The notes: a model not told the origin generated them from the letters alone. Shown: positions 42,706 to 51,989, numbered from the stretch's first letter. The stretch: 64,000 nucleotides of DNA from Abiotrophia sp938010525 (GCF_938010525.1 NZ_CALLVK010000021.1:252823-316822), one strand, 5' to 3'. Program-made: numbers and translations.

Positions 42706-43683
42706 TTATTCGGAAGCAGAACTTGAAGAGCTGTCTTCACTTGATTCTGTCAAGCGACTTGACTCAGACTCTGAACCAGGTAATTTTTCTTCTGGCACTC
42801 TAATCTCGCGGCTCTCGTTGAAGCCGTCGAAGGTCATTTCTGCGTTGTAGTAGAAGCTATAGAGACCAAATTGTTCAACTTCTTTGCTATCTAGGAAGTC
42901 TGTGAAGCGCAAGGTCACTTCCACCTTATAAGATGTCACCAGGTAGCTATCCTTAGCAAAGTGAACTTCATAAACTGGCTTGCTTTCCAAGAACTTGCTT
43001 AAGGTTTCAGCACTGTAGAAACGGTCAACTTGTGCCTTGTAGCTTGGCGACACTTTTTCGCCACGCTCTTCCATCTCATCATAGATTCGTTGCTTAAATT
43101 CATCCAAAGCAGCCTTGTTATCATCGAAGAGTTTCTTGGCATCAATATCATCGCGAAGACTAAGTACATACTCGCTATCTGTCTCAGTGAGCTTGAAAAT
43201 TTGCTTGATTAGCTCATCATGTTGAGCCAAAGCCTTAACGACTTCGTCTTTAGCAGGGAAGTTGAAACCTTCACGCTCTAAAGTTCTCTTAAAATCAGCT
43301 TTTTCCGCGCTAGTATCTTCCACTTGGGCAATGCGATCATCAATTTCATAGAAGGTTTGATTATCCTTGACACCCCAACGAACATTGCGGAATTGCGGCA
43401 GGAAAATTGAATCAATGACCATTTTCAGATCAACGTTTAGGTTTTGGATATCGACATAGCCATCGACTTGCACTTGGCCTAGGTCCATATGTTGGGTCTG
43501 ACGATCAATGGCAGCCTTGAGCGTCCCTTGGGTGTGGAAGCTCTTGAGGCCGCGGTAGGCTTCATAGCTACGGCCTAAAAGTTCAGAGATTGCTAAATCT
43601 TCTGCTTGTACTTTAGGTAAGGAGATGAAAATCAGGGTCAGGGCCATCAAAAGAGCGGCCATTTTCTTGAAGAATTGTTTCAT
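42706..43683 (-). CDS. Secreted protein, paralog 3 of 3, downstream of prs
   Basis: 325 residues with signal peptide MKQFFKKMAALLMALTLIFI and cleavage near KVQAED; no Cys. Same layout as paralogs 1 and 2 (KFLESKPVYEVHFAKDSYLV corresponds to the shared signature) but most divergent, with a Ser/Glu-rich tail (ESSEDSSSSSASE). It starts only 30 bp after the prs stop, so it probably belongs to the glmU-prs transcript. Function unknown; a wall- or lipid-associated carrier role is speculative. Confidence 0.75.
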   Translation of the reverse strand: MKQFFKKMAALLMALTLIFISLPKVQAEDLAISELLGRSYEAYRGLKSFHTQGTLKAAIDRQTQHMDLGQVQVDGYVDIQNLNVDLKMVIDSIFLPQFRNVRWGVKDNQTFYEIDDRIAQVEDTSAEKADFKRTLEREGFNFPAKDEVVKALAQHDELIKQIFKLTETDSEYVLSLRDDIDAKKLFDDNKAALDEFKQRIYDEMEERGEKVSPSYKAQVDRFYSAETLSKFLESKPVYEVHFAKDSYLVTSYKVEVTLRFTDFLDSKEVEQFGLYSFYYNAEMTFDGFNESREIRVPEEKLPGSESESSRLTESSEDSSSSSASE

Positions 43684-43713
43684 GGGGTTCTTCCTTTCTA
43701 GACTGGAATAGGA

Positions 43714-44709
43714 TTAGTCTTCCTTGCTTAAATCTTCCAACTTAAATTTTTCTTGGAAGAGTGGACTTACTGAACGGTTTTCGTGGATACGCTTGATAGC
43801 TTCCCCGACTAAGGTGCCGACAGAAATCGTTTGGAGTTTGTCTAAGTGGCGACCTTCTGGTTGTTGGATAGAGTCGGTCACGATGACTTCTTTGATTTCA
43901 GATTCATCTAAGCGCTCGACAGCTGGACCAGATAGGACAGCGTGGGTACAGCAAGCATAGACGGAATCAGCACCCTTATCTAGGAGGGCGGCTGCCGCTA
44001 AGGTAATGGTCCCTGCGGTATCAATCATGTCATCGATAATGATACATTTCTTGCCAGCGACATCCCCGATAATGTTCATGACTTCAGAGACATTAGGACG
44101 CGGACGGCGTTTGTCGATAATGGCAATCGGCGACTTGAGGAAGTCGGCCAATTTACGGGCCCGCACTACCCCACCGTGGTCAGGAGAAACAACCACGACA
44201 TCTTCCCCGAAGAGGCCTTTTTCTAAGAAATAGTCAGCCAAGAGTGGTACCCCAATTAAGTGGTCCACTGGGATATCGAAGAAGCCTTGAATTTGCGGTG
44301 CATGCAAGTCTAAGGTTAAGACACGGTCTGCCCCGGCAATAGTAATCATGTTAGCAACTAATTTAGCGGTAATTGGTTCACGCGACTGAGCCTTACGTTC
44401 TTGACGCGCATAGCCGTAGTAAGGCATCACCACGTTAATGGTCTTGGCACTTGCCCGTCGTAAAGCATCAATCATAATCAAGAGTTCCATCAAGTTGTCG
44501 TTGACTGGGTCAGAAGTCGACTGCACGATGTAGACGTGCGCCCCCCGAATACTTTCTTCCACGTTGACCTTGACTTCACCGTCTGAAAAACGCGAAATAC
44601 TAATTTTCCCTAGTTCTAAACCAACTGCCTCTGCAATCTTCTCTGCCAAAGGACGGTTTGAACTCAAAGAGAAAATCTTCAACTTCGGATCTTTATAATG
44701 TTTACCCAC
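43714..44709 (-). CDS. prs: Ribose-phosphate pyrophosphokinase (PRPP synthase)
   Basis: Makes PRPP from ribose-5-phosphate and ATP for purines, pyrimidines, His and Trp. 331 residues: SRFSDGEVKVNVEESIRGAH, MPYYGYARQERK, DLHAPQIQGFFDIPVDHL and the PRPP-binding KKCIIIDDMIDTAGTITLAA. The start is a GTG with GGAGG seven bases upstream. It follows glmU by 18 bp, the usual glmU-prs pair of Firmicutes. Confidence 0.97.
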   Translation of the reverse strand: MGKHYKDPKLKIFSLSSNRPLAEKIAEAVGLELGKISISRFSDGEVKVNVEESIRGAHVYIVQSTSDPVNDNLMELLIMIDALRRASAKTINVVMPYYGYARQERKAQSREPITAKLVANMITIAGADRVLTLDLHAPQIQGFFDIPVDHLIGVPLLADYFLEKGLFGEDVVVVSPDHGGVVRARKLADFLKSPIAIIDKRRPRPNVSEVMNIIGDVAGKKCIIIDDMIDTAGTITLAAAALLDKGADSVYACCTHAVLSGPAVERLDESEIKEVIVTDSIQQPEGRHLDKLQTISVGTLVGEAIKRIHENRSVSPLFQEKFKLEDLSKED

Positions 44710-44727
44710 AATGGTTCCTCCTAAAAA

Positions 44728-46098
44728 TTACTTTTTGCTAAATTTTTGCCAATAGTTGGGAATGTTATCTTGCTTGACACGGGAAATAGCCAAGGCTTGA
44801 TCTGGCACATCGCGCGTCACGGTTGTGCCCGCCGCAATAAAGGTTTGGTCGCCAATCTTGACTGGTGAGACAATGTTAGCATTACAGCCGATAAAGGCTT
44901 GGTCACCTACAGTTGAACGGTGCTTCTTCTTGCCGTCATAGTTGACGAAGATGGTGCCACAACCGATATTGATATCGCGACCTAGGTCAGCATCGCCAAT
45001 ATAGGTTAGGTGGCCTGACTTGACGCCTGCTCCTAAGGTAGAGTTCTTGACTTCGACGAAGTTACCGATATGAACATCTTGGCCTAGGTGGCTGTTTGGC
45101 CGCAAGTGGGCAAATGGCCCTACGGTCGCGCCAGTGGCGACAGTTGAAGACTCGATGACGGATTGGGTCACAGAGACGCCATCCGCTAATTGGCTGTCAT
45201 GGATTTCAGTATTGGCTCCGATTTGGCACTGAGCCCCAATACGGGTTTGGCCCTTGAGGCTAACATTAGCTTCCAAAATGGTATCTGAACCAATGACCAC
45301 ATCGGCTTCAATATAGGTTGAAGCTGGATCTATCATGGTCACGCCTTGGCGCATATGATATTCATTAATGCGACGGCGCATAGATTGGGTCGCTTCCGCT
45401 AGGGCTACTCGGTCGTTAACCCCAATGGCTTCGGTCTCATCTGCCATAACGTAAGCAGCTACAGTCCGACCTGCTTGACGGGCTAGAGCAATGACATCCG
45501 GCAAGTAATATTCGCCTTGGGCGTTGTCGTTGCCGACACGTTTGAGGCAATCAAACAATAATTGATTGTCGAAGACATAGGTCCCCGTGTTGAATTCACG
45601 AATCAGCGCCTCTTGCTCTGTGGCATCCTTCTGTTCCACAATCTTCAGAACTTGTCCCTCAGCGTCACGGACAATCCGTCCGTAACCTGTCGCGTCTTCG
45701 GTAACAGCGGTCAAAATGGTTGCCCCTGCTCCCTGTGCTTGATGATAGTCAAAAAGGGCCGATAGAGTCTCAGCAGTTAAGAGCGGTGTATCACCACAAA
45801 TCACCAGAGTGCTGCCCGCTAAATGTCCCAAGGCAGCTTCTGCCTGTAAGACTGCGTGGCCTGTCCCTAGTTGTTCTGCCTGTAAGGCATAGCTAGACTT
45901 ATCGCCCAAGTAGGCTTGTACAGCTTCCGCTCCATGCCCCACGATGGTGACGATTTGATTGACACCGCTGGCTTCAACCGCTCGCACCACATGGGCTACC
46001 ATAGGCAAACCACACACGGGGTGTAGCACCTTATAGAGGGAAGATTTCATGCGTGTGCCCTTCCCTGCAGCTAGAATAACTGCCATCCGATTCTCCAT
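44728..46098 (-). CDS. glmU: Bifunctional GlmU (GlcN-1-P acetyltransferase / GlcNAc-1-P uridylyltransferase)
   Basis: Supplies UDP-GlcNAc for peptidoglycan. N-terminal pyrophosphorylase with ILAAGKGTRMKSSLYKVLHP and VICGDTPLL; C-terminal left-handed beta-helix with hexapeptide repeats, TVGPFAHLRPNSHLGQDVHI, FVEVKNSTLG and HLTYIGDADLGRDINIGCGT. Length 456 is normal. GGAG eight bases before ATG 46098. Confidence 0.97.
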   Translation of the reverse strand: MENRMAVILAAGKGTRMKSSLYKVLHPVCGLPMVAHVVRAVEASGVNQIVTIVGHGAEAVQAYLGDKSSYALQAEQLGTGHAVLQAEAALGHLAGSTLVICGDTPLLTAETLSALFDYHQAQGAGATILTAVTEDATGYGRIVRDAEGQVLKIVEQKDATEQEALIREFNTGTYVFDNQLLFDCLKRVGNDNAQGEYYLPDVIALARQAGRTVAAYVMADETEAIGVNDRVALAEATQSMRRRINEYHMRQGVTMIDPASTYIEADVVIGSDTILEANVSLKGQTRIGAQCQIGANTEIHDSQLADGVSVTQSVIESSTVATGATVGPFAHLRPNSHLGQDVHIGNFVEVKNSTLGAGVKSGHLTYIGDADLGRDINIGCGTIFVNYDGKKKHRSTVGDQAFIGCNANIVSPVKIGDQTFIAAGTTVTRDVPDQALAISRVKQDNIPNYWQKFSKK

Positions 46099-46224
46099 TC
46101 ATCATACTCCTTTGCTTACTACGTACGACATGGCACGTTAATTTCGTAATCTACCGATACTATTATACCGATTTCAGGCGCAGATATCCAATCGAATTAT
46201 CATTTTTTATCAATTTGTCATTTT

Positions 46225-47100
46225 CTAGTGGAGGGAAGTGGTAAAAGGCTCGAAAGCCTGGTCTTGGAAGAAGCTACCAGGTTCTGAATAGAGCTCAAAA
46301 TGTTCGATTTCTGGGTTATAGACCATTTGAATTTTCATTAAGGACTCGTGAGGTGGCAATTTTTGCTTCTCTTGGTCCGTATTCTCCGCAAAGACACAGA
46401 CACCGGCTAACTGACACTCAAATTCTTCCAGCATAGACAAGAGACCAAAAATAGTCCCCCCATTGCGGAGGAAGTCGTCAACAACCAAAACCTTACTTCT
46501 AGGCGCTAAGGCTAGTTTGGATAGTTCCATCTTGTTGACGGTTTGCAGGGAGCCAGATAGATAGCTAATAGAAATGGTTGATCCTTCAGCGTCACGTGAG
46601 TCACGACGCACCACCACGTGAGGGACATTGAGATAGCGAGCAACAGCGACTGCCAAGCCAATCCCCTTGGTCTCAATGGTCATAACAGCATCCACGCCAC
46701 TACGTTGGTAACGAGAGGCAATCAACTTACCTAGACGGTTAAGAATGTCAGAATCTTGCAAGACATCACCCATATAAATATAGTTTCCAGGCAGGACCCG
46801 CTTGCCGGACTCCATTTTCCTAGCGACACGATGAAAAAGATCCTTTAAGTCGCGCTCTTGAATGGTGGGGTAGAAGATAATGCCGCCGGATACCCCTGCT
46901 ACAGTCCGAATATCCCCTAAATCATTCTCTTGAAACACGTCGCGTACAAAGTTGATATCTTCACTGATTGAGGACTTGGCAGAATCAAAGTAATCTGCAA
47001 AGAAGGACAAGGTGACTAGCTGATTGGGATGTTCCATTAAGTACTGGCATATGAAAACAATCCGATGATTGCGTTTAAATTTCTTGGCTTCTACACCCAT
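46225..47100 (-). CDS. purR: Pur operon regulator PurR
   Basis: PRPP-responsive regulator of purine genes. 291 residues: N-terminal winged helix (RNHRIVFICQYLMEHPNQLVTLSFFADYF and KSSISEDINFVRD), then a phosphoribosyltransferase-like domain with VMTIETKGIGLAVAVARYLN and the PRPP-binding SKVLVVDDFLRNGGTIFGL. ATG 47100 (GGAG nine bases upstream) rather than the in-frame TTG at 47109. Adjacent to glmU-prs, whose product PRPP is its effector. Confidence 0.95.
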   Translation of the reverse strand: MGVEAKKFKRNHRIVFICQYLMEHPNQLVTLSFFADYFDSAKSSISEDINFVRDVFQENDLGDIRTVAGVSGGIIFYPTIQERDLKDLFHRVARKMESGKRVLPGNYIYMGDVLQDSDILNRLGKLIASRYQRSGVDAVMTIETKGIGLAVAVARYLNVPHVVVRRDSRDAEGSTISISYLSGSLQTVNKMELSKLALAPRSKVLVVDDFLRNGGTIFGLLSMLEEFECQLAGVCVFAENTDQEKQKLPPHESLMKIQMVYNPEIEHFELYSEPGSFFQDQAFEPFTTSLH

Positions 47101-47358
47101 GATACACAACTCCTTTTTGGTTTGACTCTATTATATCAGATACTTGAACATTTTCCATAGTTATTTTTCACAATATTCGTCTTGTGCACGAAATTTCTAG
47201 ATATAGGTCTAGACATTAAGAAAGGCTAAGCATGAGCATCTATATAAAAAATATGCTCATAAAATATCTAAAACACTCACGCCAGTCTCGCAATATATAA
47301 CTCTCTGTATAGTTTATTGACTGTCAAATCATTGTTGTCTATTTTATAAAAAACTAAA

Positions 47359-47392
47359 AATCCGATTGAATCTAATGACTCAATCGGAGTAT
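47359..47392 (-). terminator. Terminator of adcCB
   Basis: Minus-strand CCGATTGA-N10-TCAATCGG followed by ATTTTTAG. The 47101-47358 stretch is AT-rich with no gene seen. Confidence 0.8.
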
Positions 47393-47401
47393 TAAGTGTA
47401 A

Positions 47402-48223
47402 CTAGGTACGATTTCGCCACCAGCCAAGGAGGCCTTGACCTAGAGAAATAACGATAAATAAAATCACGAAGCCTAAGGTAATGGAAGCTCCTGGCGGTGT
47501 ATTCAGATGATAAGAGGCCATCAAACCGACGATAATCCCTACCACATTAATGACAAAGCCAATCAAAATGGTCTGTCTGAAACTCGAGGACAGCTTAATG
47601 GCTGTCGCAGCCGGGATTACAATGAGGGCCGAGACCAGTAAGGCCCCCACAATCGGCATCATGACACTAATAGCCACCCCTGTCACGACAGACAATAGAA
47701 TGGACATGAACTTGACAGGCAGACCCGCCGTATGTGCCGTCGCTTCATCAAAACTCATGACATAGAGGGGGCGACGGAAGAACAGATAAAGGGCTAGGAC
47801 AATGCCAGCTAGAACGGCCAACAAGATGACCTCTTGAGGTGAAATCAAAATAATAGAGCCAAAAAGGAACTGCTCAATCTTAAAGTTTGATGCGTTGCGG
47901 TTAAGATTCATAAGCACCAAGGCCACGGACATACCACCAGCCATCATAATGGCCACCGACACTTCGGAGAAGTCCCGGTAAATGAGCCGCAAATATTCTA
48001 GTAAGATTGAGGCCACAATGACGACTAGTAGAGTAGTCACCGTTGGACTGACCCGCAAAATCATTCCCAAGGCTACCCCCGCTAGGGAGATATGGGACAA
48101 AGTATCGGCCATCATGGATTGACGCTTCAGAATCAGCAAGAGGCCGATAATAGGCGTAATGCAAGAAATAGCCAGGCCTGCTAGGAGTGCGCGTTGGATG
48201 AAGTCAAGCTGAAACATCTCCAT
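47402..48223 (-). CDS. adcB: Zinc ABC transporter permease AdcB/ZnuB type
   Basis: 273 residues, about eight membrane helices of the ABC-3 family: MFQLDFIQRALLAGLAISC, KRQSMMADTLSHISLAGVALG, MMPIVGALLVSALIVIPAATA. ATG 48223 has GAGGAGG seven bases upstream and overlaps the 3' end of adcC by 43 bp. Together with AdcC and AdcA it imports Zn(II), possibly Mn(II). Confidence 0.92.
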   Translation of the reverse strand: MEMFQLDFIQRALLAGLAISCITPIIGLLLILKRQSMMADTLSHISLAGVALGMILRVSPTVTTLLVVIVASILLEYLRLIYRDFSEVSVAIMMAGGMSVALVLMNLNRNASNFKIEQFLFGSIILISPQEVILLAVLAGIVLALYLFFRRPLYVMSFDEATAHTAGLPVKFMSILLSVVTGVAISVMMPIVGALLVSALIVIPAATAIKLSSSFRQTILIGFVINVVGIIVGLMASYHLNTPPGASITLGFVILFIVISLGQGLLGWWRNRT

Positions 48224-48876
48224 GGGGTTCCCTCCTCTCTCACTAGTCGAATTTCTCGGGTATAGAAACCTTCAATTTCTTGGTCGGCATGAGTCACCAT
48301 GAGGATGGACTTACCGTGATGTTTACAGGCATGGCGTAAGAGCCGGTAGAAGGCTCGCCGGGACTCAATATCCATGCCGGTGGTTGGCTCATCTAAGACG
48401 AAGAAGTCCGGATCAGTGGCGAAGACCCGCGCTAGGCAGATACGTTGCTTCTGACCGCCTGACAATTCTCCAATTTTCTTATGGCGCAAATGGCTCATGC
48501 CGACAGCCGATAGGGCTCGATCCACATGTTCCTTGTCATGGGCATCTAGGCGCTTGAACCAACGTCCCTTTGGATAGCGGCCAGATTCAACAAACTCCTG
48601 AACCCGGCTAGGGAAGCCAGCATTAAAAGAGTTGACGTTCTGTGGCACATAGCCAATAGTCAAGGGCTTGCCCAGGGCATTGGTCTTGGCAATCGTGACC
48701 GTTCCTGAAGCTGGCTTGAGTAGGCCTAGGATATTCTTCAAGAGGGTGGACTTGGCCGCCCCATTTTCCCCGGTCAGAATGACAAACTCGCCCGGGTTGA
48801 CTTCAAAGTTTACTTCATTAAGAACCTTCTCCCGATCATAGTAGAAGGAGAGGTTTTTGACACTGACTAGGGTCAT
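48181..48876 (-). CDS. adcC: Zinc ABC transporter ATPase AdcC/ZnuC type
   Basis: 231 residues: Walker A GENGAAKSTLLKNIL (Ala in place of the second Gly, which I recall as usual in streptococcal AdcC), signature LSGGQKQRICLARVFATDP, Walker B FFVLDEPTTGMD and H-loop ILMVTHADQE. The C-terminal ~25 residues overlap the adcB frame. The promoter carries a motif shared with adcA. Confidence 0.93.
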   Translation of the reverse strand: MTLVSVKNLSFYYDREKVLNEVNFEVNPGEFVILTGENGAAKSTLLKNILGLLKPASGTVTIAKTNALGKPLTIGYVPQNVNSFNAGFPSRVQEFVESGRYPKGRWFKRLDAHDKEHVDRALSAVGMSHLRHKKIGELSGGQKQRICLARVFATDPDFFVLDEPTTGMDIESRRAFYRLLRHACKHHGKSILMVTHADQEIEGFYTREIRLVREEGTPWRCFSLTSSNAHS

Positions 48877-48965
48877 GACTTGCCTCCTTGGCAGATAATT
48901 TGCTGGCTAAAAATGTCCCTCCTGCTAAGCGGGATGCTAACGATAGCGTTGCAATTGATTGGATA

Positions 48966-48996
48966 GTAATTGCTACACTTGACTCCTCCTATTATA
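48966..48996 (-). promoter_or_regulatory. adcC promoter and putative zinc-regulator operator
   Basis: -10 TATAAT at 48991-48996 (-35 TTGCAT at 18 bp). Minus-strand GTAGCAATTAC (48966-48976) begins 14 bp downstream of the -10, the same position as the related motif before adcA. Confidence 0.6.
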
Positions 48997-49012
48997 GACC
49001 ACTTAGGACAAA

Positions 49013-49045
49013 AAATGCAAGCAGTGGCAATGCCACCGCTTGCTT
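49013..49045 (-). terminator. Terminator of adcA
   Basis: Minus-strand GCAAGCGGTGGC-ATT-GCCACTGCTTGC followed by ATTTTTTG, between adcA and the adcCB promoter. Confidence 0.85.
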
Positions 49046-49068
49046 GAGGTGTCTTAATCTTGACTAGC

Positions 49069-50034
49069 TTACTTGGTCAAGTTAGCTAGGTTTTCGCGCA
49101 TGAGGCTGAAGTAGTCAGCACCAGCCGCAATTTCTTCGGCGCTAACGGTTTCTAAGGTACGCAATGGACGAAGCTCAGCACCCGTTGCAGATGCTACGGT
49201 CTTGGCGATGGCGTCATCCAAGGATGGGTCCACAAAGATGACCTTGGTATTGTGTTCCTTAACAAAGGCTTGCATCTTAGCTAAGGCAGCCGCACTTGGT
49301 TCTGCTGTAGAAGAGATACCCGTAATAGCATGTTGTTCTAAGCCATAAGCGTGGGCTAGGTAGCCAAAGGCAGCGTGTTGTACCACAAAGTTCTTGTCGC
49401 TTAACTTAGATGTTGCATCTTTAAACTCTTGGTCTAATTTCTTAAGGTCTTCTGTTAAGCTTGCGGCATTAGTTTCATAGGTGGACGCATTTTCAGGGTC
49501 TAAGGCAACTAGCGCCTTCTTGACATTTTCCGCTTGTTTAGCGTAAGTCATTGGGTCCATCCAAGTATGTGGGTCAAATTCATGGTGATGGCCTTCTTCG
49601 CCCTCTTCATGATGTTCTTCCCCAGATTGACCAGATTCTGCTTCATGGTCGTGGTCTTCATGGTCGGCATCGCCCTTGAGGAGTTCAATGCCTTCGGTTG
49701 TCTTTTGAACCTTGGTCTTGTCAGTATCCAAGAGTTTGGTTAAGTCTTCAACAAAATGCTCCATCTCATCATCTTGGTAGATAAAGAGGTCGCTGGTTTG
49801 AACCTTGGCTGCGTCGCGGGCGCTCATTTCGTAGTCATGGGCATCTTGGTTGCCTTCTAAGAGCATGGAAACCTCTGCCTTATCCCCGGCAATGCGTTGA
49901 GCTAAGTAGTAAACGGGATAGAAGGTGGTCATGACCTTCTTCTTGCCAGCAGCTGAGACAGTAGGAGCCAATGGCGCCAATAAGCCAAGTAATAATACTA
50001 GGCTTGCTAAAAGTGCAGATAATTTACGTTTCAT
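49069..50034 (-). CDS. adcA: Zinc-binding ABC transporter solute-binding protein AdcA/ZnuA type
   Basis: 321 residues of the cluster A-I metal-binding family: VMTTFYPVYYLAQRIAGDK, ending AAGADYFSLMRENLANLTK. A His/Glu-rich loop (DADHEDHDHEAESG to EEGHHHEFDPHTWMDPM, about residues 118-160) marks a zinc rather than manganese protein. The signal peptide MKRKLSALLASLVLLLGLLA ends in an AxA site (TVSAAG) and there is no Cys, so the lipid anchor of streptococcal AdcA is missing. Transcribed separately from adcCB but under a similar operator. Confidence 0.93.
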   Translation of the reverse strand: MKRKLSALLASLVLLLGLLAPLAPTVSAAGKKKVMTTFYPVYYLAQRIAGDKAEVSMLLEGNQDAHDYEMSARDAAKVQTSDLFIYQDDEMEHFVEDLTKLLDTDKTKVQKTTEGIELLKGDADHEDHDHEAESGQSGEEHHEEGEEGHHHEFDPHTWMDPMTYAKQAENVKKALVALDPENASTYETNAASLTEDLKKLDQEFKDATSKLSDKNFVVQHAAFGYLAHAYGLEQHAITGISSTAEPSAAALAKMQAFVKEHNTKVIFVDPSLDDAIAKTVASATGAELRPLRTLETVSAEEIAAGADYFSLMRENLANLTK

Positions 50035-50058
50035 TCGATCTTCCTCCTATGAAAATAT

Positions 50059-50089
50059 GTAATGGTTACTTTTTCCATAGTTTATTATA
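50059..50089 (-). promoter_or_regulatory. adcA promoter and putative zinc-regulator operator
   Basis: -10 TATAAT at 50084-50089; minus-strand GTAACCATTAC (50059-50069) begins 14 bp downstream. Palindromic GTAA/TTAC half-sites resemble Zur-type boxes more than the AdcR consensus. Confidence 0.6.
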
Positions 50090-50163
50090 CGCCTTTCTGA
50101 CTGGATGTCAACCGTAATCCTTATCTTTTTGCTTCAGACACACCCCCCTACTACCCGTCTGGC

Positions 50164-50192
50164 TTGGAATCAAGAGGTATCCTTGCTATACT
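50164..50192 (+). promoter_or_regulatory. Promoter of the BcrA-like ABC operon
   Basis: TTGGAA, 17-bp spacer, TATACT, about 37 bp before the ATG. Confidence 0.65.
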
Positions 50193-50228
50193 ATAGATAG
50201 CGATTCCCTTTAAGAAAGGAAGATTTAC

Positions 50229-51158
50229 ATGACCGAATCCGTCTTAGAGTCTGTCTTGGAAGTAAGTCAGCTGACTAAGATTTATAAGAAGCAACGGGCC
50301 TTAGATTCCTTCAACCTCTCCGTCTCGCGCGGTGAAATCGTCGGTATTATTGGACCCAACGGGGCTGGTAAATCCACCCTGCTACGTAGCATCGTGGGCT
50401 TAACCCCTGCATCTGAGAAGAACATTCAGCTCTTTGGCTCGGTGGACTACGAGGCCCTCTTAACCAACCGCCACTTCGTCGGCGCCTTGATTGAAGCTCC
50501 TGCCTTCGTCGATAACCTCAGCGCCAAGAAGAATATGATTCACTATGCCCTGCAACGCAAGGTCAAAAACCGTGCTCGTATCGATGAGGTCTTAAGCTTG
50601 GTTGGTCTGGACAAGACCGGCAATAAGAAAGTCAAAAACTTCTCCCTAGGGATGAAGCAACGTTTGGCCATTGCCTTAACCCTCTTACATGATCCAGACC
50701 TCTTAATTCTGGACGAGCCGATTAACGGCTTGGACCCTGCTGGGATTATCCATGTGCGGGAGTTACTCTTGAAACTCAATCGGGAAAAGAACATGACCAT
50801 CTTGATTTCTTCCCATATCCTGTCGGAACTAGAGCACCTAGCGACACGCTTTGTCTTCGTTAACAAGGGCCGTAAGGTGGCCGATATTAGCTCTCAAGAA
50901 CTCGCTCATCAAGCTAGCACCTATTACCAGGTTCAAACAACCGACAATGCTAAGGCCTTGGACTTCCTAGGCCAATGGCTAGGCCAAGATAAGGTGGCAG
51001 CAGATGGCAAAGATTTAATTGCTATCTATGACTTAGAAGTGCCCCTACCTGAAATTGCCAAACGCCTAGTAAATGAAGGCTTCGAACTTCTCTTCCTGGG
51101 TAGCCACAAGAATGACCTAGAATCCGTCTTCTTGAATCTTACAGAAGGAGGCAACTAA
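50229..51158 (+). CDS. ABC transporter ATPase, BcrA/bacitracin-immunity type
   Basis: 309 residues: Walker A IIGPNGAGKSTLLRSIVG, signature NFSLGMKQRLAIALTLLHDP, Walker B LLILDEPINGLDPAGI and H-loop LISSHILSELE. Such two-part exporters protect against lantibiotics or bacitracin, or have other efflux roles. One base separates it from the permease gene. No sensor or peptide gene is adjacent. Confidence 0.9.
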   Translation: MTESVLESVLEVSQLTKIYKKQRALDSFNLSVSRGEIVGIIGPNGAGKSTLLRSIVGLTPASEKNIQLFGSVDYEALLTNRHFVGALIEAPAFVDNLSAKKNMIHYALQRKVKNRARIDEVLSLVGLDKTGNKKVKNFSLGMKQRLAIALTLLHDPDLLILDEPINGLDPAGIIHVRELLLKLNREKNMTILISSHILSELEHLATRFVFVNKGRKVADISSQELAHQASTYYQVQTTDNAKALDFLGQWLGQDKVAADGKDLIAIYDLEVPLPEIAKRLVNEGFELLFLGSHKNDLESVFLNLTEGGN

Positions 51159-51159
51159 G

Positions 51160-51975
51160 ATGTTCCAGCTATTACGCGCAGAATTCTATCAAATTCGCCA
51201 TCGGGTGGCGCCTTTTACTATGCTGCTGCTCAGCTTCTTGGCAACACTCGGTATTGCTTCACTAGCTTCCATGATTCTCTTCGGGGAAAAAAGCGGGACT
51301 AGTACTAGCGCACTAACTAAGGCTCTTGTGGGCAATCAAGTCTTGAGTATCTATACTATTGGCCTCAAGGAAATGCCTTTGCTTCTTTGTTTCGTGGCTC
51401 AAATCCTGACCTTTAACAACGAGACTAAGAACCGGACCTTGATTAACACCATCAGTTATGGCCACCGCCGTCGCTCTGTCGTCCTCAGCAAGATCCTGGT
51501 AGGACTCTTCTACCTCTTACTAGCTTCATGCTTGAGCCTGGTTGGGCTCTTAATCGGGGGCAGCATGTCGGGTGCTACTTTCAAGGGTAATGAAATCTTC
51601 GAATTTTTCACCAACTATTTGATTCCTAGCATCCCCCTCTTCCTAGGCTACATCGCCCTCTTAAGCATTCCTGCCTTCCTCTTCGCTGGCCAGGGACCAC
51701 TGATCTTCACTTACCTCCTGCTCAGCTTCATTAACCCAATCCTGACCGGTGTTTATTCATTCTTAACCACTAACACCGCCAACATGGGAAATGTGGTTCA
51801 AAAATTCATGAGTGCGGATAAGGCTTTCGCCTTCTTCTTCACCTTCCTAAAAGTAGGCAAGCCTCTGACCTGGGGCAACTTAAACTTGGACTTGACACCA
51901 GTCGTGGCCTCGGCTTACTTCCTACTCTTCTTCTGGATTGCAGTCAAACTCTTCAACCGCGCTGAAGTTAAATAG
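51160..51975 (+). CDS. ABC-2 type permease partner
   Basis: 271 residues with about six membrane helices (for example VAPFTMLLLSFLATLGIASL and ILVGLFYLLLASCLSLVGLL), N-terminus MFQLLRAEFYQIRHR. Pairs with the preceding ATPase; substrate unknown. Confidence 0.88.
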   Translation: MFQLLRAEFYQIRHRVAPFTMLLLSFLATLGIASLASMILFGEKSGTSTSALTKALVGNQVLSIYTIGLKEMPLLLCFVAQILTFNNETKNRTLINTISYGHRRRSVVLSKILVGLFYLLLASCLSLVGLLIGGSMSGATFKGNEIFEFFTNYLIPSIPLFLGYIALLSIPAFLFAGQGPLIFTYLLLSFINPILTGVYSFLTTNTANMGNVVQKFMSADKAFAFFFTFLKVGKPLTWGNLNLDLTPVVASAYFLLFFWIAVKLFNRAEVK

Positions 51976-51989
51976 TAGCTTATTAAAAA

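Noticed and set aside
48181..48876. Walker A change GENGAAKST in AdcC as a defect
   Set aside because: I recall the same Ala in streptococcal AdcC proteins, so it is probably a family trait.
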